The translations under genes and the position numbers were made by a program. Source: Bacteroidales bacterium (GTDB lineage: Bacteria; Bacteroidota; Bacteroidia; Bacteroidales; UBA932). Taken from it: a stretch of 37,771 bases of DNA. The notes under the pieces were generated by a model. It was not told the origin of the DNA. It searched no databases and saw nothing but the letters and a program-made list of their open reading frames with translations. Below are positions 1-9,374 of the stretch, in pieces. Location: contig JAGABD010000018.1 in the NCBI GenBank assembly GCA_017614795.1, forward strand, positions 1-37,771. Direction: 5' to 3'. How positions within the stretch are numbered: position 1 is the stretch's first letter; every line of letters starts with the position of its first letter.

Positions 1-1006
1 CCTGGTCGTCGGTGAGGATGCCGGCGGCGTGGAGACCTTCCACCGTGAGGCGCTCGGGAGGGTTGTTCTGGCGGTAGAGGACTATGGCGCGGGCAGTCTG
101 CCAGCTGCGGATGTGGGGATGCAGCCGGAGGGTGTCGGCGGGGGCGCTCCACAGCGGGAAGGCCGGGGCGGGGCTGCAGGTTATCAAATCGGCGAGGCGG
201 TCGTACTTCTCCCGGTCGAAATGCCAGATTTCCATCAACTGCTCGGTACAGCTGTAGCCGCCCAGCCGTTCGCGGTACTCCACCATCTTGCGCGCGAAAT
301 ACCCGCCGATGCCCGGCAACGAATCGAACGCCGCCGAATCCGCCTTGTTGATGTCCAGCCTGGGAATGACGATGTAGGGTTCGAGCCGCTTATACACCGA
401 ATCGGCCACCACGTACGACTTCGCGAAATCGCTCTTTCGCCTGAAACGCCCGCCTTTCGACCGGTAGTTGATGATGCTTTGAGCCTGCTTCTCGCTAAAC
501 CCCAGCCGCACGAAATCTTCGATGCTGGCGGTGTTGGGGTTGAAGCGGAAGTTCTCCACGGTCCTGTGTCCTTTGCGAACCGCGGCGCGACTGTCTTCGC
601 CGGCCTTGGCTGTCGGCGCTGACGCATAAATCTTTCTCGCCCCGTCGGGATGGTCCGCCGTTTTTCTGACAACAACACCAGCCGAGGGCATTGAGCCGGA
701 GGAACGAGCCACCCGCTGCACGGAAGAGGGGGGACCGTCGGCGGAAGCCGATGGCGGGGTGAGCCCAAAGGGCGAACTCCCGAGCTGGTGATACCCTCCG
801 CCATCTACCCCCAGCACCTTCGCCGCCAGGGCCTCGTCGACAACATAAACGGTGTCGGGCACATCGCGGTTGGCGACTATGCGCGACTCCGCGGCCCGGT
901 TTACGAAAAGGGCAGTCTGATAACCTACAATGAGGAATGCGAGCGCGACGGCTCCGACTTTGAAGACGGAAGAAGCCTCCGCCTCAGTCTTCTTTTGATT
1001 CTCCAC
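1..1006 (-). CDS. Helix-hairpin-helix (ComEA-like) membrane-anchored protein, 3' end outside window
   Basis: A frame open on the minus strand from a GTG at 1004-1006 to the window edge gives 335 visible residues and no stop. Residues ~12-30 form a hydrophobic segment (VFKVGAVALAFLIVGYQT), followed by a low-complexity Ser/Pro/Ala linker. Two or more helix-hairpin-helix units come after it: FNPNTASIEDFVRLGFSEKQ with AQSIINYRSKGGRF, and LDINKADSAAFDSLPGIGGY with FARKMVEYRERLGG. The NpNTAs and DiNkADsaaf-LPGIG patterns are the signature of the ComEA/COG1555 HhH family, which binds DNA non-specifically. In Bacteroidota such proteins are widespread and their role is mostly unproven. The GTG lies inside the end of rsmI (23 bp overlap), so the two are probably co-translated. 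The start codon is inferred; the ATG 3 bases upstream is in another frame. Confidence 0.8.
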   Translation of the reverse strand, partial: MENQKKTEAEASSVFKVGAVALAFLIVGYQTALFVNRAAESRIVANRDVPDTVYVVDEALAAKVLGVDGGGYHQLGSSPFGLTPPSASADGPPSSVQRVARSSGSMPSAGVVVRKTADHPDGARKIYASAPTAKAGEDSRAAVRKGHRTVENFRFNPNTASIEDFVRLGFSEKQAQSIINYRSKGGRFRRKSDFAKSYVVADSVYKRLEPYIVIPRLDINKADSAAFDSLPGIGGYFARKMVEYRERLGGYSCTEQLMEIWHFDREKYDRLADLITCSPAPAFPLWSAPADTLRLHPHIRSWQTARAIVLYRQNNPPERLTVEGLHAAGILTDDQ

Positions 1007-1730
1007 TCATCTCTCTCTCAATCTTGTACTTGTTGTGATGCTCCGCCTTGACGGCCTGCGGGGCTCCGGCCACGATTATAACGATTTCGCCTTTCGGCGG
1101 GGTCTGCTTGAAATGCTCCAGCACCTCTGCCAGGCTGCCGCGCACGTGCTCTTCGTGAAGCTTGGAGATTTCCCTCGCCACGCTGCACTGCCGCTGGGGC
1201 CCGAACACCTCGGCAAACTGCTCCAGCGTCTTCTCGAGCCGGTAAGGCGATTCGTAGAAGACCATAGTGCGGGGCTCGGACGCCAGCGCCTGGAGCGCGG
1301 AGGAACGTCCCTTCTTCTGCGGGAGGAAGCCTTCGAAGCAGAAGCGGTCGCAGGGAAGTCCGGAAGATACGAGCGCGGGAATGCAGGCGGTCGCTCCGGG
1401 GAGAGTCTGGACCTCGATGCCTTCGGCGGCGCAGGTGCGGGCGAGAAGGAATCCAGGGTCGGAGATGCCGGGAGTGCCGGCGTCGGAAACCAGAGCGACG
1501 GTCTTGCCCTGGAGAATCAGGTCCTTGACGCGCTGCACGGTCGCGTGTTCGTTGAATTTATGATGCGCCTGCAGGGGCGCGCTGATGCCGTAATGCTTGA
1601 GCAGCACTGAGCTGGTGCGGGTATCCTCCGCGAGGATGAGGTCGGCGCTTTTCAGCACCTCCAGCGCCCTCAGGGTGATGTCGTCGAGGTTGCCGACCGG
1701 AGTCGGGACTATGTAGAGGATGCCGGCCAT
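984..1730 (-). CDS. rsmI: 16S rRNA (cytidine-2'-O)-methyltransferase RsmI
   Basis: The 248-residue protein has the tetrapyrrole-methylase fold of RsmI, which uses S-adenosylmethionine to 2'-O-methylate C1402 of 16S rRNA in the decoding centre. Visible signatures are the N-terminal VPTPVGNLDDITLRA, the AEDTRTS segment near residue 36, the SAM-binding VSDAGTPGISDPG near residue 81, the GATACIPALVSSGLP stretch and a late PPKGEIVIIVAG strand. Length is somewhat below the ~280 residues of E. coli RsmI, as is usual for family members lacking a C-terminal extension. It lies 9 bp downstream of the Pro/Glu-repeat protein gene and overlaps the HhH gene start by 23 bp, so the three genes look like one minus-strand operon. 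Confidence 0.95.
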   Translation of the reverse strand: MAGILYIVPTPVGNLDDITLRALEVLKSADLILAEDTRTSSVLLKHYGISAPLQAHHKFNEHATVQRVKDLILQGKTVALVSDAGTPGISDPGFLLARTCAAEGIEVQTLPGATACIPALVSSGLPCDRFCFEGFLPQKKGRSSALQALASEPRTMVFYESPYRLEKTLEQFAEVFGPQRQCSVAREISKLHEEHVRGSLAEVLEHFKQTPPKGEIVIIVAGAPQAVKAEHHNKYKIEREMSGESKED

Positions 1731-1739
1731 TGCGCGATG

Positions 1740-2471
1740 CTAGATGAATTTGCGGCGCACTGCCATCATCAGACGGTATACCACCTCCGAGGAGAGGTTC
1801 CAGTCGGGGTAGTTCGTCTTTACGTATTCCACCGCTTCTGCGAAGCTGGACATCGAATTGAATTCGGCGATGGTATGCTGGAAGAGGAGGGGATCCTCCT
1901 TGAAGAGCGTGTTGATGAAGAGGACGCGGTCGTTCAGCGACACGGCGCTGATCACGTTCTTGACCTGGGAACCCGGCAAATCGGTTTCCCACCGGTAGCC
2001 GTCGTTGGATACTATGGGAATGGGTTTCGGCTCGGGTGCCGGTTCGGGCTCGGAGACTGGCTCGGCCTCGGCGACTGGCTCCGGTTCCGGCTCTGCGACA
2101 GGCTCGGGCTCAACGACAGGCTCGGGTTCAACGACTGGCTCAGGTTCAGGTTCGGGCTCTGAAACGGGTTCCGGTTCAGCGACGGGCGCCGGTTCCACCG
2201 CAGGTTCAACCGCCTGTTCGGCCGCCTGCTCCACTACGGGTTCGACGAAATCGACATCGAGGCCGGTCAGGTCTATTGCGACCACCGGCTTCTTTTCGGG
2301 TTCCGCCGGTTCGGCCTTTTCTTCTTCAGCCTCGGGCTCATCATCCCATTCTGCAATATTGGAAGCGGAAGGCATCGAGGCCAAGGCTTTTTCAAGTTCG
2401 TCCAGACGGGCGGAAAACGCTGCGAGATCGCTTCTCAGGGCGGCCAATATTTCGTCGATATTGTACTCCAT
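1740..2471 (-). CDS. Hypothetical protein with Pro/Glu-rich repeat linker and conserved C-terminal helical domain
   Basis: From the ATG at 2469-2471 ([16 protein letters not shown]) the product is 243 residues. An in-frame upstream ATG at 2501 would add ten hydrophobic residues ([10 protein letters not shown]) encoded over the promoter region, so I prefer the downstream start. Three parts are visible: an N-terminal helix (~1-40), a long acidic Pro/Glu/Val linker made of EPEPV-type repeats (~60-150), and a C-terminal ~80-residue helical domain with [20 protein letters not shown] and [17 protein letters not shown] recall similar C-terminal segments in Bacteroidota hypothetical proteins, but I know no function. 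The linker suggests a tethered domain, perhaps associated with the envelope; no signal peptide is seen with the chosen start. First gene of the rsmI operon. Confidence 0.8.
   Translation of the reverse strand: MEYNIDEILAALRSDLAAFSARLDELEKALASMPSASNIAEWDDEPEAEEEKAEPAEPEKKPVVAIDLTGLDVDFVEPVVEQAAEQAVEPAVEPAPVAEPEPVSEPEPEPEPVVEPEPVVEPEPVAEPEPEPVAEAEPVSEPEPAPEPKPIPIVSNDGYRWETDLPGSQVKNVISAVSLNDRVLFINTLFKEDPLLFQHTIAEFNSMSSFAEAVEYVKTNYPDWNLSSEVVYRLMMAVRRKFI
2028..2222. repeat. Degenerate tandem repeat encoding EPEP(V) units
   Basis: On the plus strand the stretch is built from variants of ggctcgggttcaacgact-type units, about 12-18 bases long. They encode the alternating Glu-Pro linker of the 243-residue protein on the minus strand. 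Units differ mainly at third codon positions, so the amino-acid pattern is better kept than the DNA. Unit number is likely to vary between strains. Confidence 0.7.
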
Positions 2472-2486
2472 AAACAAAAAAATAAG

Positions 2487-2494
2487 TATATTTG
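2487..2494 (+). promoter_or_regulatory. Bacteroidota-type -7 element (TATATTTG) for tdk operon
   Basis: TATATTTG matches the TAnnTTTG -7 consensus of the Bacteroidota primary sigma factor. It sits 35 bases before the tdk ATG, giving a predicted leader of about 28-30 nt. A TTG at 2461-2463 is the only -33 candidate and its spacing (23 bases) is long. The imperfect dyad GTGTTC/GAACAC (2494-2511) lies just downstream, around the expected transcript start. Confidence 0.55.
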
Positions 2495-2529
2495 TGTTCA
2501 CACCGGAACACCAATTACAAAAATACTAA

Positions 2530-3105
2530 ATGTTTTCTGAAAACCACAAAAAAACCGGATGCATCGAAGTAATCTGCGGTTCGATGTTTTCAGGCAAGAC
2601 TGAAGAACTCATCCGGAGGCTCCGCAGGGCCCAGTTCGCCAACCAGAAAATCGAAATCTTCAAACCCGCCGTCGACAAGCGCTACTCCGACGTCGAAGTG
2701 GTTTCCCACGATTTCCACAAGATAGAATCCAAACCCATCGCCAAGGCGGAAGAAATGCTCAAGGTTCCCGCCGACGTGGAGGTGGTGGGCGTGGACGAGG
2801 CCCAGTTCTTCGCCGACAACCTGGTGGACATCTGCCAGGAACTGGCGAACCGCGGCATCCGCGTCATCGTGGCGGGGCTCGACACCGACTATCTCGGCAA
2901 GCCTTTCGGCCCCATTCCGGCGCTGCTCGCAGTGGCTGAAGACGTTCAGAAAGTGCACGCCATCTGCGTGAAATGCGGCAACCTCGCCAACCATTCCCAC
3001 CGTCTCAACAAGAGCAAGAAGCTGGTGGTCCTGGGCGAGAAGGACATCTACGAGCCTCTCTGCCGCGAGTGCTACAACAAGGCGATGGCTGAAGAAGCCG
3101 AATAA
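2530..3105 (+). CDS. tdk: Thymidine kinase, type II
   Basis: The 191-residue protein phosphorylates thymidine to dTMP with ATP in the cytosolic pyrimidine salvage route. It shows the P-loop GSMFSGKT at residues 17-24, the Walker-B-like DEAQFF at 89-94, and a four-cysteine zinc site (C146, C149, C178, C181) typical of tetrameric type II thymidine kinases. The substrate lasso region and the late Y/E-P-L-C-R-E-C segment are present. Length is normal for the family (~190-200). The preceding TATATTTG element makes it the first gene of a plus-strand unit. The Gfo/Idh/MocA gene follows after 23 bp; a functional link between the two is not obvious. Confidence 0.96.
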   Translation: MFSENHKKTGCIEVICGSMFSGKTEELIRRLRRAQFANQKIEIFKPAVDKRYSDVEVVSHDFHKIESKPIAKAEEMLKVPADVEVVGVDEAQFFADNLVDICQELANRGIRVIVAGLDTDYLGKPFGPIPALLAVAEDVQKVHAICVKCGNLANHSHRLNKSKKLVVLGEKDIYEPLCRECYNKAMAEEAE

Positions 3106-3128
3106 CACCGAAAATAATCAATTACGAT

Positions 3129-4583
3129 ATGATAGACCGTAGAAACTTTTTGAAGGCCGCCGGTGTCGCCGCAGCGGCCGTAGCCCTCGAGGGGTGCAAG
3201 CCCTTCGGAGGCAAGGCGACCACGGCCGCCAGCGCCAAACGAATAGTCGGCGCGAACGGCAAGGTGAACGTCGCTCTCATCGGCATCGGATTCCGCGGAC
3301 TGGAGAACGCCCAGATGGTGGCTGCCACCGGCCTCGCCAACGTGGTTGCCCTCTGCGACGTCAATATGGGCGCGCCCCACACCCTCGAGGTGATGGGAAT
3401 GTTCCCCGAGGCCAAGCGCTACCAGGACTTCCGCAAGATGTTCGACGAGATGCATTCGCAGATCGAGGCGGTGTTCGTGACCACGCCCGACTTCTCTCAT
3501 TTTCCCATCTCGATGAGGGCAATCAAGGAAGGCATCCACGTATATTGCGAGAAGCCTCTCTGCCGCACATTCCACGAGAACGAACTCATCATGGCGGCCG
3601 CCCGCAAGCACCCCGAGGTCGTCACCCAGATGGGCAACCAGGGACACTCCGGCGAGCAGTACTACCAGTTCCAGGACTGGATGAAGGCGGGACTCATCAA
3701 GGACGTCACCAAGATCGTCGCCCATATGAACAACGACCGCCGCTGGCACGTGCTCGACCCTAACATCAAGAAGTTCCCCGACGCCGAACCCATCCCTTCG
3801 ACCATGGACTGGGACGTTTGGCAGAGCCAGACGATGTTCCACGATTACAGCCACTGGCTGGACAAAGGCAACTGGCGCTGCTGGTACGACTTCGGAATGG
3901 GAGCCCTCGGCGACTGGGGAGCCCACATCTTCGACACCTGCCACGAATTCCTCAAGCTCGGCCTGCCCGACGAGGTCAATGTCAAGTACATCGAAGGCCA
4001 CAACGACTACTTCTTCCCGATGTCTTCCACCCTCGAGTTCAAGTTCCCCCGCAGGGGTTCGATGCCCGCCTGCACCCTCACCTGGTACGACGGCATCAAC
4101 AATCTGCCCGAACTCCCCGAAGGCTATGGCGTCAGCGAAGTCGGCGACGTGCCCATGGTCAATGGCCAGGCCCTCAAGCAGGCGAAGCTGAACCCCGGCA
4201 AGGAAATCTACGCAAGGGACTTCATCTTCAAGGGCGCTACCCATTCGGCACCGCTCAGCATCATTCCGGAAGAGCTTCACAAGCAGATGGAGGCGGAGCA
4301 CCGCATCCCCGATCCGCTCCCCGCGGATTCTCCCATCCGCAAGCCCTGGGCCCACTACACCAACTTCCTCGAGGCCTGCATGGGCAAGGCCGAGGCGCAT
4401 TCTCCTTTCGACATCGCCGGAGAACTCGCGCAGCTCCAGAACCTCGGCGTCATCGCCCAGAGGCTCGGCACCGGCTTCAAGTTCGACCGCACCACCAAGG
4501 AAATCATCGACAATCCTTTCGGCAACGCGATGCTCACAGGCATACCTCCTCGCAAGGGTTGGGAAGAATACTACGAAATTTAA
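3129..4583 (+). CDS. Gfo/Idh/MocA family oxidoreductase with Tat signal and lipobox-like cysteine
   Basis: A 484-residue NAD(P)-dependent oxidoreductase. The N-terminus (MIDRRNFLKAAGVAAAAVAL) has a twin-arginine motif RRNFLK and a hydrophobic core ending in LEGC (Cys23), so it is probably exported folded with its cofactor and may be lipidated. The Rossmann turn is GIGFRG at 52-57, followed by the acidic strand end ALCDVN. The family EKP motif is in YCEKPLCR, and a GDWGAHIFD segment lies in the C-terminal substrate domain. The family oxidises sugar hydroxyls, and related proteins include the GH109 glycosidases. Because the next gene is a DUF1080 (3-keto-disaccharide hydrolase) protein 12 bp downstream, I infer a glycoside 3-dehydrogenase role in a periplasmic or surface 3-keto-glycoside route. 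The substrate is unknown. Confidence 0.88.
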   Translation: MIDRRNFLKAAGVAAAAVALEGCKPFGGKATTAASAKRIVGANGKVNVALIGIGFRGLENAQMVAATGLANVVALCDVNMGAPHTLEVMGMFPEAKRYQDFRKMFDEMHSQIEAVFVTTPDFSHFPISMRAIKEGIHVYCEKPLCRTFHENELIMAAARKHPEVVTQMGNQGHSGEQYYQFQDWMKAGLIKDVTKIVAHMNNDRRWHVLDPNIKKFPDAEPIPSTMDWDVWQSQTMFHDYSHWLDKGNWRCWYDFGMGALGDWGAHIFDTCHEFLKLGLPDEVNVKYIEGHNDYFFPMSSTLEFKFPRRGSMPACTLTWYDGINNLPELPEGYGVSEVGDVPMVNGQALKQAKLNPGKEIYARDFIFKGATHSAPLSIIPEELHKQMEAEHRIPDPLPADSPIRKPWAHYTNFLEACMGKAEAHSPFDIAGELAQLQNLGVIAQRLGTGFKFDRTTKEIIDNPFGNAMLTGIPPRKGWEEYYEI

Positions 4584-4595
4584 TTACAGTCAGAT

Positions 4596-5936
4596 ATGAA
4601 AAAGCTTTTATTTATCGCTTCGATACTTGTTCTCGGCGCCTGCGGCCCCAAGTGGCAGCCCCTCTTCAACGGCGAGAACCTTGACGGATGGTCGGTGGTG
4701 ACCGGCGAAGCCCCCTACTTCGTGGAGGACGGATGCATTGTCACCAAGGGCATCGACGGAACCGTGAATTCCTTCCTCGCGGCCGACGGAGAATTCAGCG
4801 ACTTCATCCTTGAATTCGACTTCAAGATGGAACCCGAGTTCAACTCCGGCGTGCAGTTCCGCGGACATCTCGACAGCACGGGCCGCGTATACGGCTACCA
4901 GTTCGAGCACGAAGGCGGAGTCAAGCGCGGCTGGACCGGCGGCATCTATGACGAGCGCCGCCGCGAATGGCTCTACAAGCTCACCTGGAATCCCGAGGCA
5001 CGCGAGGCCAACCATCTTGGCGAGTGGAACTCCGGCCGCATCGAGGCTGTTGGAACCCACCTCCGCACCTTCGTGAACGGAGTCCTCTGCGCCGACATCC
5101 TTGACGATTACGACGCTTCCGGCCTCATCGCCCTGCAGTCGCACGCGGCTTTCGGAGTACAGGAGAAGGTCGGACTGGAGTGCCGCTGGCGCAACATCCG
5201 CATCTGCACGAAACACCCCGAGAGGTATATGCTCAAGACCGACGGACACGTCTACCAGTACAACTGGATCTCCAACACCCTTTCCGAGCGTCAGAAGAAG
5301 GAAGGATGGAAGCTCCTCTGGGACGGCAAGACCACCGAAGGATGGCGCAGCGCAAAGGGTGACGCCTTCCCCGAAAAGGGCTGGCACATCGAGAACGGCG
5401 AGCTTGTCGTGGAACCCAGCGACGGTGCGGAATCCCGCAACGGCGGCGACATCATCACCATCAAGCAGTACAAGAACTTCTGGCTCTCGGTGGACTTCAA
5501 GATCTCCGACGGCGCCAACAGCGGCATCAAATACTTCGTGCGTCCCGACCTCTACAACAGCGAGGGCTCGGCAATCGGCTGCGAGTTCCAGCTTCTGGAC
5601 GACAGGTCGCATCCCGACGCCAAACTCGGCAAGGACGGCAACCGCACGATGGCATCGCTCTACGACCTCATCCGCGCGGAGAAGGACAATGCCTATATGT
5701 ACTGGAACCAGTGGAACACCGCCTGGGTCATCGTGCAGGACAATCACGTCGAGCATTGGCTCAACGGTGTGAAGGTAGTCGAGTACGAACGCAACACTCC
5801 CGAGTGGGCCGAGCTGGTCGCCGGCAGCAAATACAAGAACTGGGAGAACTTCGGCAACCACGAGTACGGCCACATTCTCCTTCAGGACCACGGCGACGAG
5901 GTTCACTTCAAGAATATCCTCATTAAGGAGCTGTAG
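4596..5936 (+). CDS. Tandem DUF1080 (3-keto-disaccharide hydrolase-type) lipoprotein
   Basis: A 446-residue lipoprotein: [16 protein letters not shown] has a lipobox with Cys16. It contains two concanavalin-like jelly-roll DUF1080 (PF06439) domains, roughly residues 18-205 and 235-446. The first shows [15 protein letters not shown] and [19 protein letters not shown]; the second shows [15 protein letters not shown] and [18 protein letters not shown]. The paired openings F/WxGxxxxGW are characteristic. DUF1080 members hydrolyse or eliminate 3-keto glycosides made by partner Gfo/Idh/MocA dehydrogenases, which fits the upstream gene 12 bp away. Whether both domains are catalytic cannot be judged from sequence alone; one could be a binding domain. 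The stop codon (5934-5936) is immediately followed by palindromic repeat copy A, which may also end transcription. Confidence 0.9.
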   Translation: MKKLLFIASILVLGACGPKWQPLFNGENLDGWSVVTGEAPYFVEDGCIVTKGIDGTVNSFLAADGEFSDFILEFDFKMEPEFNSGVQFRGHLDSTGRVYGYQFEHEGGVKRGWTGGIYDERRREWLYKLTWNPEAREANHLGEWNSGRIEAVGTHLRTFVNGVLCADILDDYDASGLIALQSHAAFGVQEKVGLECRWRNIRICTKHPERYMLKTDGHVYQYNWISNTLSERQKKEGWKLLWDGKTTEGWRSAKGDAFPEKGWHIENGELVVEPSDGAESRNGGDIITIKQYKNFWLSVDFKISDGANSGIKYFVRPDLYNSEGSAIGCEFQLLDDRSHPDAKLGKDGNRTMASLYDLIRAEKDNAYMYWNQWNTAWVIVQDNHVEHWLNGVKVVEYERNTPEWAELVAGSKYKNWENFGNHEYGHILLQDHGDEVHFKNILIKEL

Positions 5937-6046
5937 GCTGGCGGCTAACATCCTGATTTATAATACTTTAAGCAATTCCTTCTACCTGGTTTTTGGGGTA
6001 GAAGGAATTGCTTTATTCGCTGATAATCAACGAGTTGATCGCCAGC
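5937..6046 (+). repeat. Composite palindromic repeat, copy A
   Basis: The outer arms are GCTGGC (5937-5942) and GCCAGC (6041-6046). The inner stem is a perfect 16-bp inverted repeat (AGCAATTCCTTCTACC at 5971-5986 against 5997-6012) with a 10-base loop. The tail TGATAATCAA precedes the right outer arm. A 31-base run from GGGGTAGAAGG to GCTGATA is identical to copy C at 36.4 kb. It starts directly after the DUF1080 stop codon and could act as a bidirectional terminator. Confidence 0.88.
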
Positions 6047-6923
6047 GCAAATACTTTCTAATCTGCTTCTCCGAGGCGTGGGTGCTGTAAACCAGCCGAC
6101 GATAGAGATCGGTTTGGGCGGCGGGGGATAGTTTGAAGATGTCTTTGACGTTCTTGAAGCCCAGTTTGTTGACAAGAACCGAAGATATCTCGGGATATAC
6201 CAAGTGAGTACCGGGCTCGAATGTTTCATTTATGTCATACTCTTTCCCCTGGTTGGAGGCGAAGGCGAGGCACATGGTTTCGTAATCGCCGTAGTACGAA
6301 ATCAGTTCAGCGTAGTCGATGCAATTGAATGAACAGATTATATAGTCAGTCAACAGGTCCATCTCCTCCGGTTTCAGTTTACAGAACATACGTTCCAATG
6401 CAAAAACCATAAGGGGCTTGTTTAGAGCGCTGAAGTAATCAACTTCTTTCAATGCCCTCCGCAATGGTTTTGATGCTTTCTCAAGAAGTATTTTTTGCGA
6501 GAATGGATGCTTGGAAACGGCATATGCAAGGAAGGTCCAGCGATACTCCTCCGCCCGTTGGCAAAGACCCTTTTCGCCGGGATTGTTGTAGAGATACGAG
6601 CAGGCGGTGCGGATGGCCTTGTCTCCGGTTTTGAGTGCGCAGCCGAAACTGTGATTGAAAACCTGTCCGGTATTGTTGATGCTGATATTCAGGAACCTGG
6701 CATATTGGCGGGAGTAGGACGCGACAAAGTCTGCGACCCTCTCTCTGGATTCCGCTTCTACCAGCAGGTGAACGTGGTCGTACATCGGACAAATCCCGAT
6801 GACTCTGATTCCGAACCGCCGAGCGGTGGTGCAGACCAGGGTGAAAAAAGCCAGAAAGTCGCTGACAGTGTAAAACAGCAGCTCCCCGTTCGGGGTATTT
6901 TGGTAGATATGAAGAATAGTCAT
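6027..6923 (-). CDS. RAYT-like Y1 (HUH) transposase
   Basis: A 298-residue protein of the Transposase_17/Y1 superfamily, which cuts and rejoins single-stranded DNA at hairpins through a covalent phosphotyrosine. The HUH motif is H50-V-H52 within MYDHVHLLVEAESR. The candidate nucleophile is Tyr70 or Tyr74 in VASYSRQYARFLN. The downstream GQVFNHSF and YLYNNPGEKGL segments are typical of REP-associated tyrosine transposases (RAYTs). The C-terminal ~150 residues look like an extra helical domain, making the protein longer than minimal IS200 TnpA (~140-150). It appears intact. Its start ATG lies in palindrome copy B and its stop in copy A. No TAnnTTTG promoter is seen directly upstream. RAYTs are usually single-copy, domesticated enzymes that act on dispersed palindromes; whether this one is active is unknown. 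Confidence 0.87.
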   Translation of the reverse strand: MTILHIYQNTPNGELLFYTVSDFLAFFTLVCTTARRFGIRVIGICPMYDHVHLLVEAESRERVADFVASYSRQYARFLNISINNTGQVFNHSFGCALKTGDKAIRTACSYLYNNPGEKGLCQRAEEYRWTFLAYAVSKHPFSQKILLEKASKPLRRALKEVDYFSALNKPLMVFALERMFCKLKPEEMDLLTDYIICSFNCIDYAELISYYGDYETMCLAFASNQGKEYDINETFEPGTHLVYPEISSVLVNKLGFKNVKDIFKLSPAAQTDLYRRLVYSTHASEKQIRKYLRWRSTR

Positions 6924-7030
6924 GGCGGCTAAGTGTTTGAATGATAGTGTTTTAAAGGATTCCTTCTACCCCCAAAACAGTATAGAAGGAAGTGGTTAAA
7001 TGGTTGATAATCAATAAGATGTCCGCCAGC
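6922..7030 (+). repeat. Composite palindromic repeat, copy B (diverged)
   Basis: It has the same layout and orientation as copy A: left outer arm GGCGGCTAA (from 6924), inner stem TTCCTTCTA (6960-6968) against TAGAAGGAA (6983-6991), TTGATAATCAA, then CGCCAGC ending at 7030. The inner stem is shorter and the loop longer than in copy A. The minus-strand transposase start codon overlaps the left arm. Confidence 0.8.
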
Positions 7031-7054
7031 CGGCGAGAAACATAACGGAAACAA

Positions 7055-7086
7055 AGCAAACCGCTACGGACGCGTGGCGGTTTGCT
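7055..7086 (-). terminator. Hairpin terminator downstream of trpS
   Basis: AGCAAACCGC (7055-7064) pairs perfectly with GCGGTTTGCT (7077-7086) around a 12-base loop. Read on the minus strand it follows the trpS stop by about 20 bases and is followed by TTGTTTCC, a weak T-rich tail. Confidence 0.6.
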
Positions 7087-7105
7087 GGTGTGAAGTTCCA
7101 GCCCT

Positions 7106-9291
<2,186 letters not shown>

Positions 9292-9317
9292 AATGTTGAA
9301 TTTTTAAATAAATAAAC

Positions 9318-9347
9318 AGGGCTTCATGCCCTAAGCATACAAATGTA
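9318..9347 (-). promoter_or_regulatory. recA promoter -7 element (TACATTTG) and 5'-leader hairpin
   Basis: On the minus strand TACATTTG (9340-9347) matches TAnnTTTG. The expected transcript start near 9333 puts the small hairpin AGGGC/GCCCT (9318-9332, loop of five) at the extreme 5' end of a ~42-nt leader, followed by an A/T-rich stretch to the recA ATG. A 5'-terminal stem of this kind could stabilise the mRNA. No clear -33 TTTG is seen at the usual spacing. Confidence 0.5.
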
Positions 9348-9360
9348 GTGAAAAATTCCT

Positions 9361-9368
9361 TAATTTTG
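9361..9368 (+). promoter_or_regulatory. rlmN promoter -7 element (TAATTTTG), predicts near-leaderless mRNA
   Basis: TAATTTTG fits TAnnTTTG exactly and ends 6 bases before the ATG at 9375-9377. A start site 5-8 bases downstream of the -7 box would make the transcript leaderless or nearly so. This argues against the alternative GTG at 9348, which would lie upstream of the promoter box. Confidence 0.5.
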
Positions 9369-9374
9369 CCATAT

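Larger units (their letters stand above)
5937..7030. mobile_element. RAYT-type single-strand transposase unit flanked by two composite palindromes
   Basis: The unit consists of palindrome copy A (5937-6046), a Y1/HUH transposase gene (6027-6923, minus) and palindrome copy B (6922-7030). The transposase start codon lies in the outer arm of copy B and its last codons and stop lie in copy A, so gene and palindromes form one structural unit. Both palindromes have the same orientation, as expected for the subterminal hairpins of IS200/IS605-like elements or for REP doublets around a RAYT gene. No short terminal inverted repeat of the DDE-transposon type is seen. The exact cleavage sites cannot be placed. 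Confidence 0.7.

Noticed and set aside
5945..6229. A 94-codon minus-strand frame ending in palindrome copy A
   Set aside because: It runs through the palindrome and the transposase gene in another frame; its similarity to the 36.4-kb frame only reflects the shared DNA repeat.
9348..9374. GTG start for rlmN, nine codons upstream
   Set aside because: The TAATTTTG promoter box lies between this GTG and the ATG at 9375, and the extra residues are not family-like.
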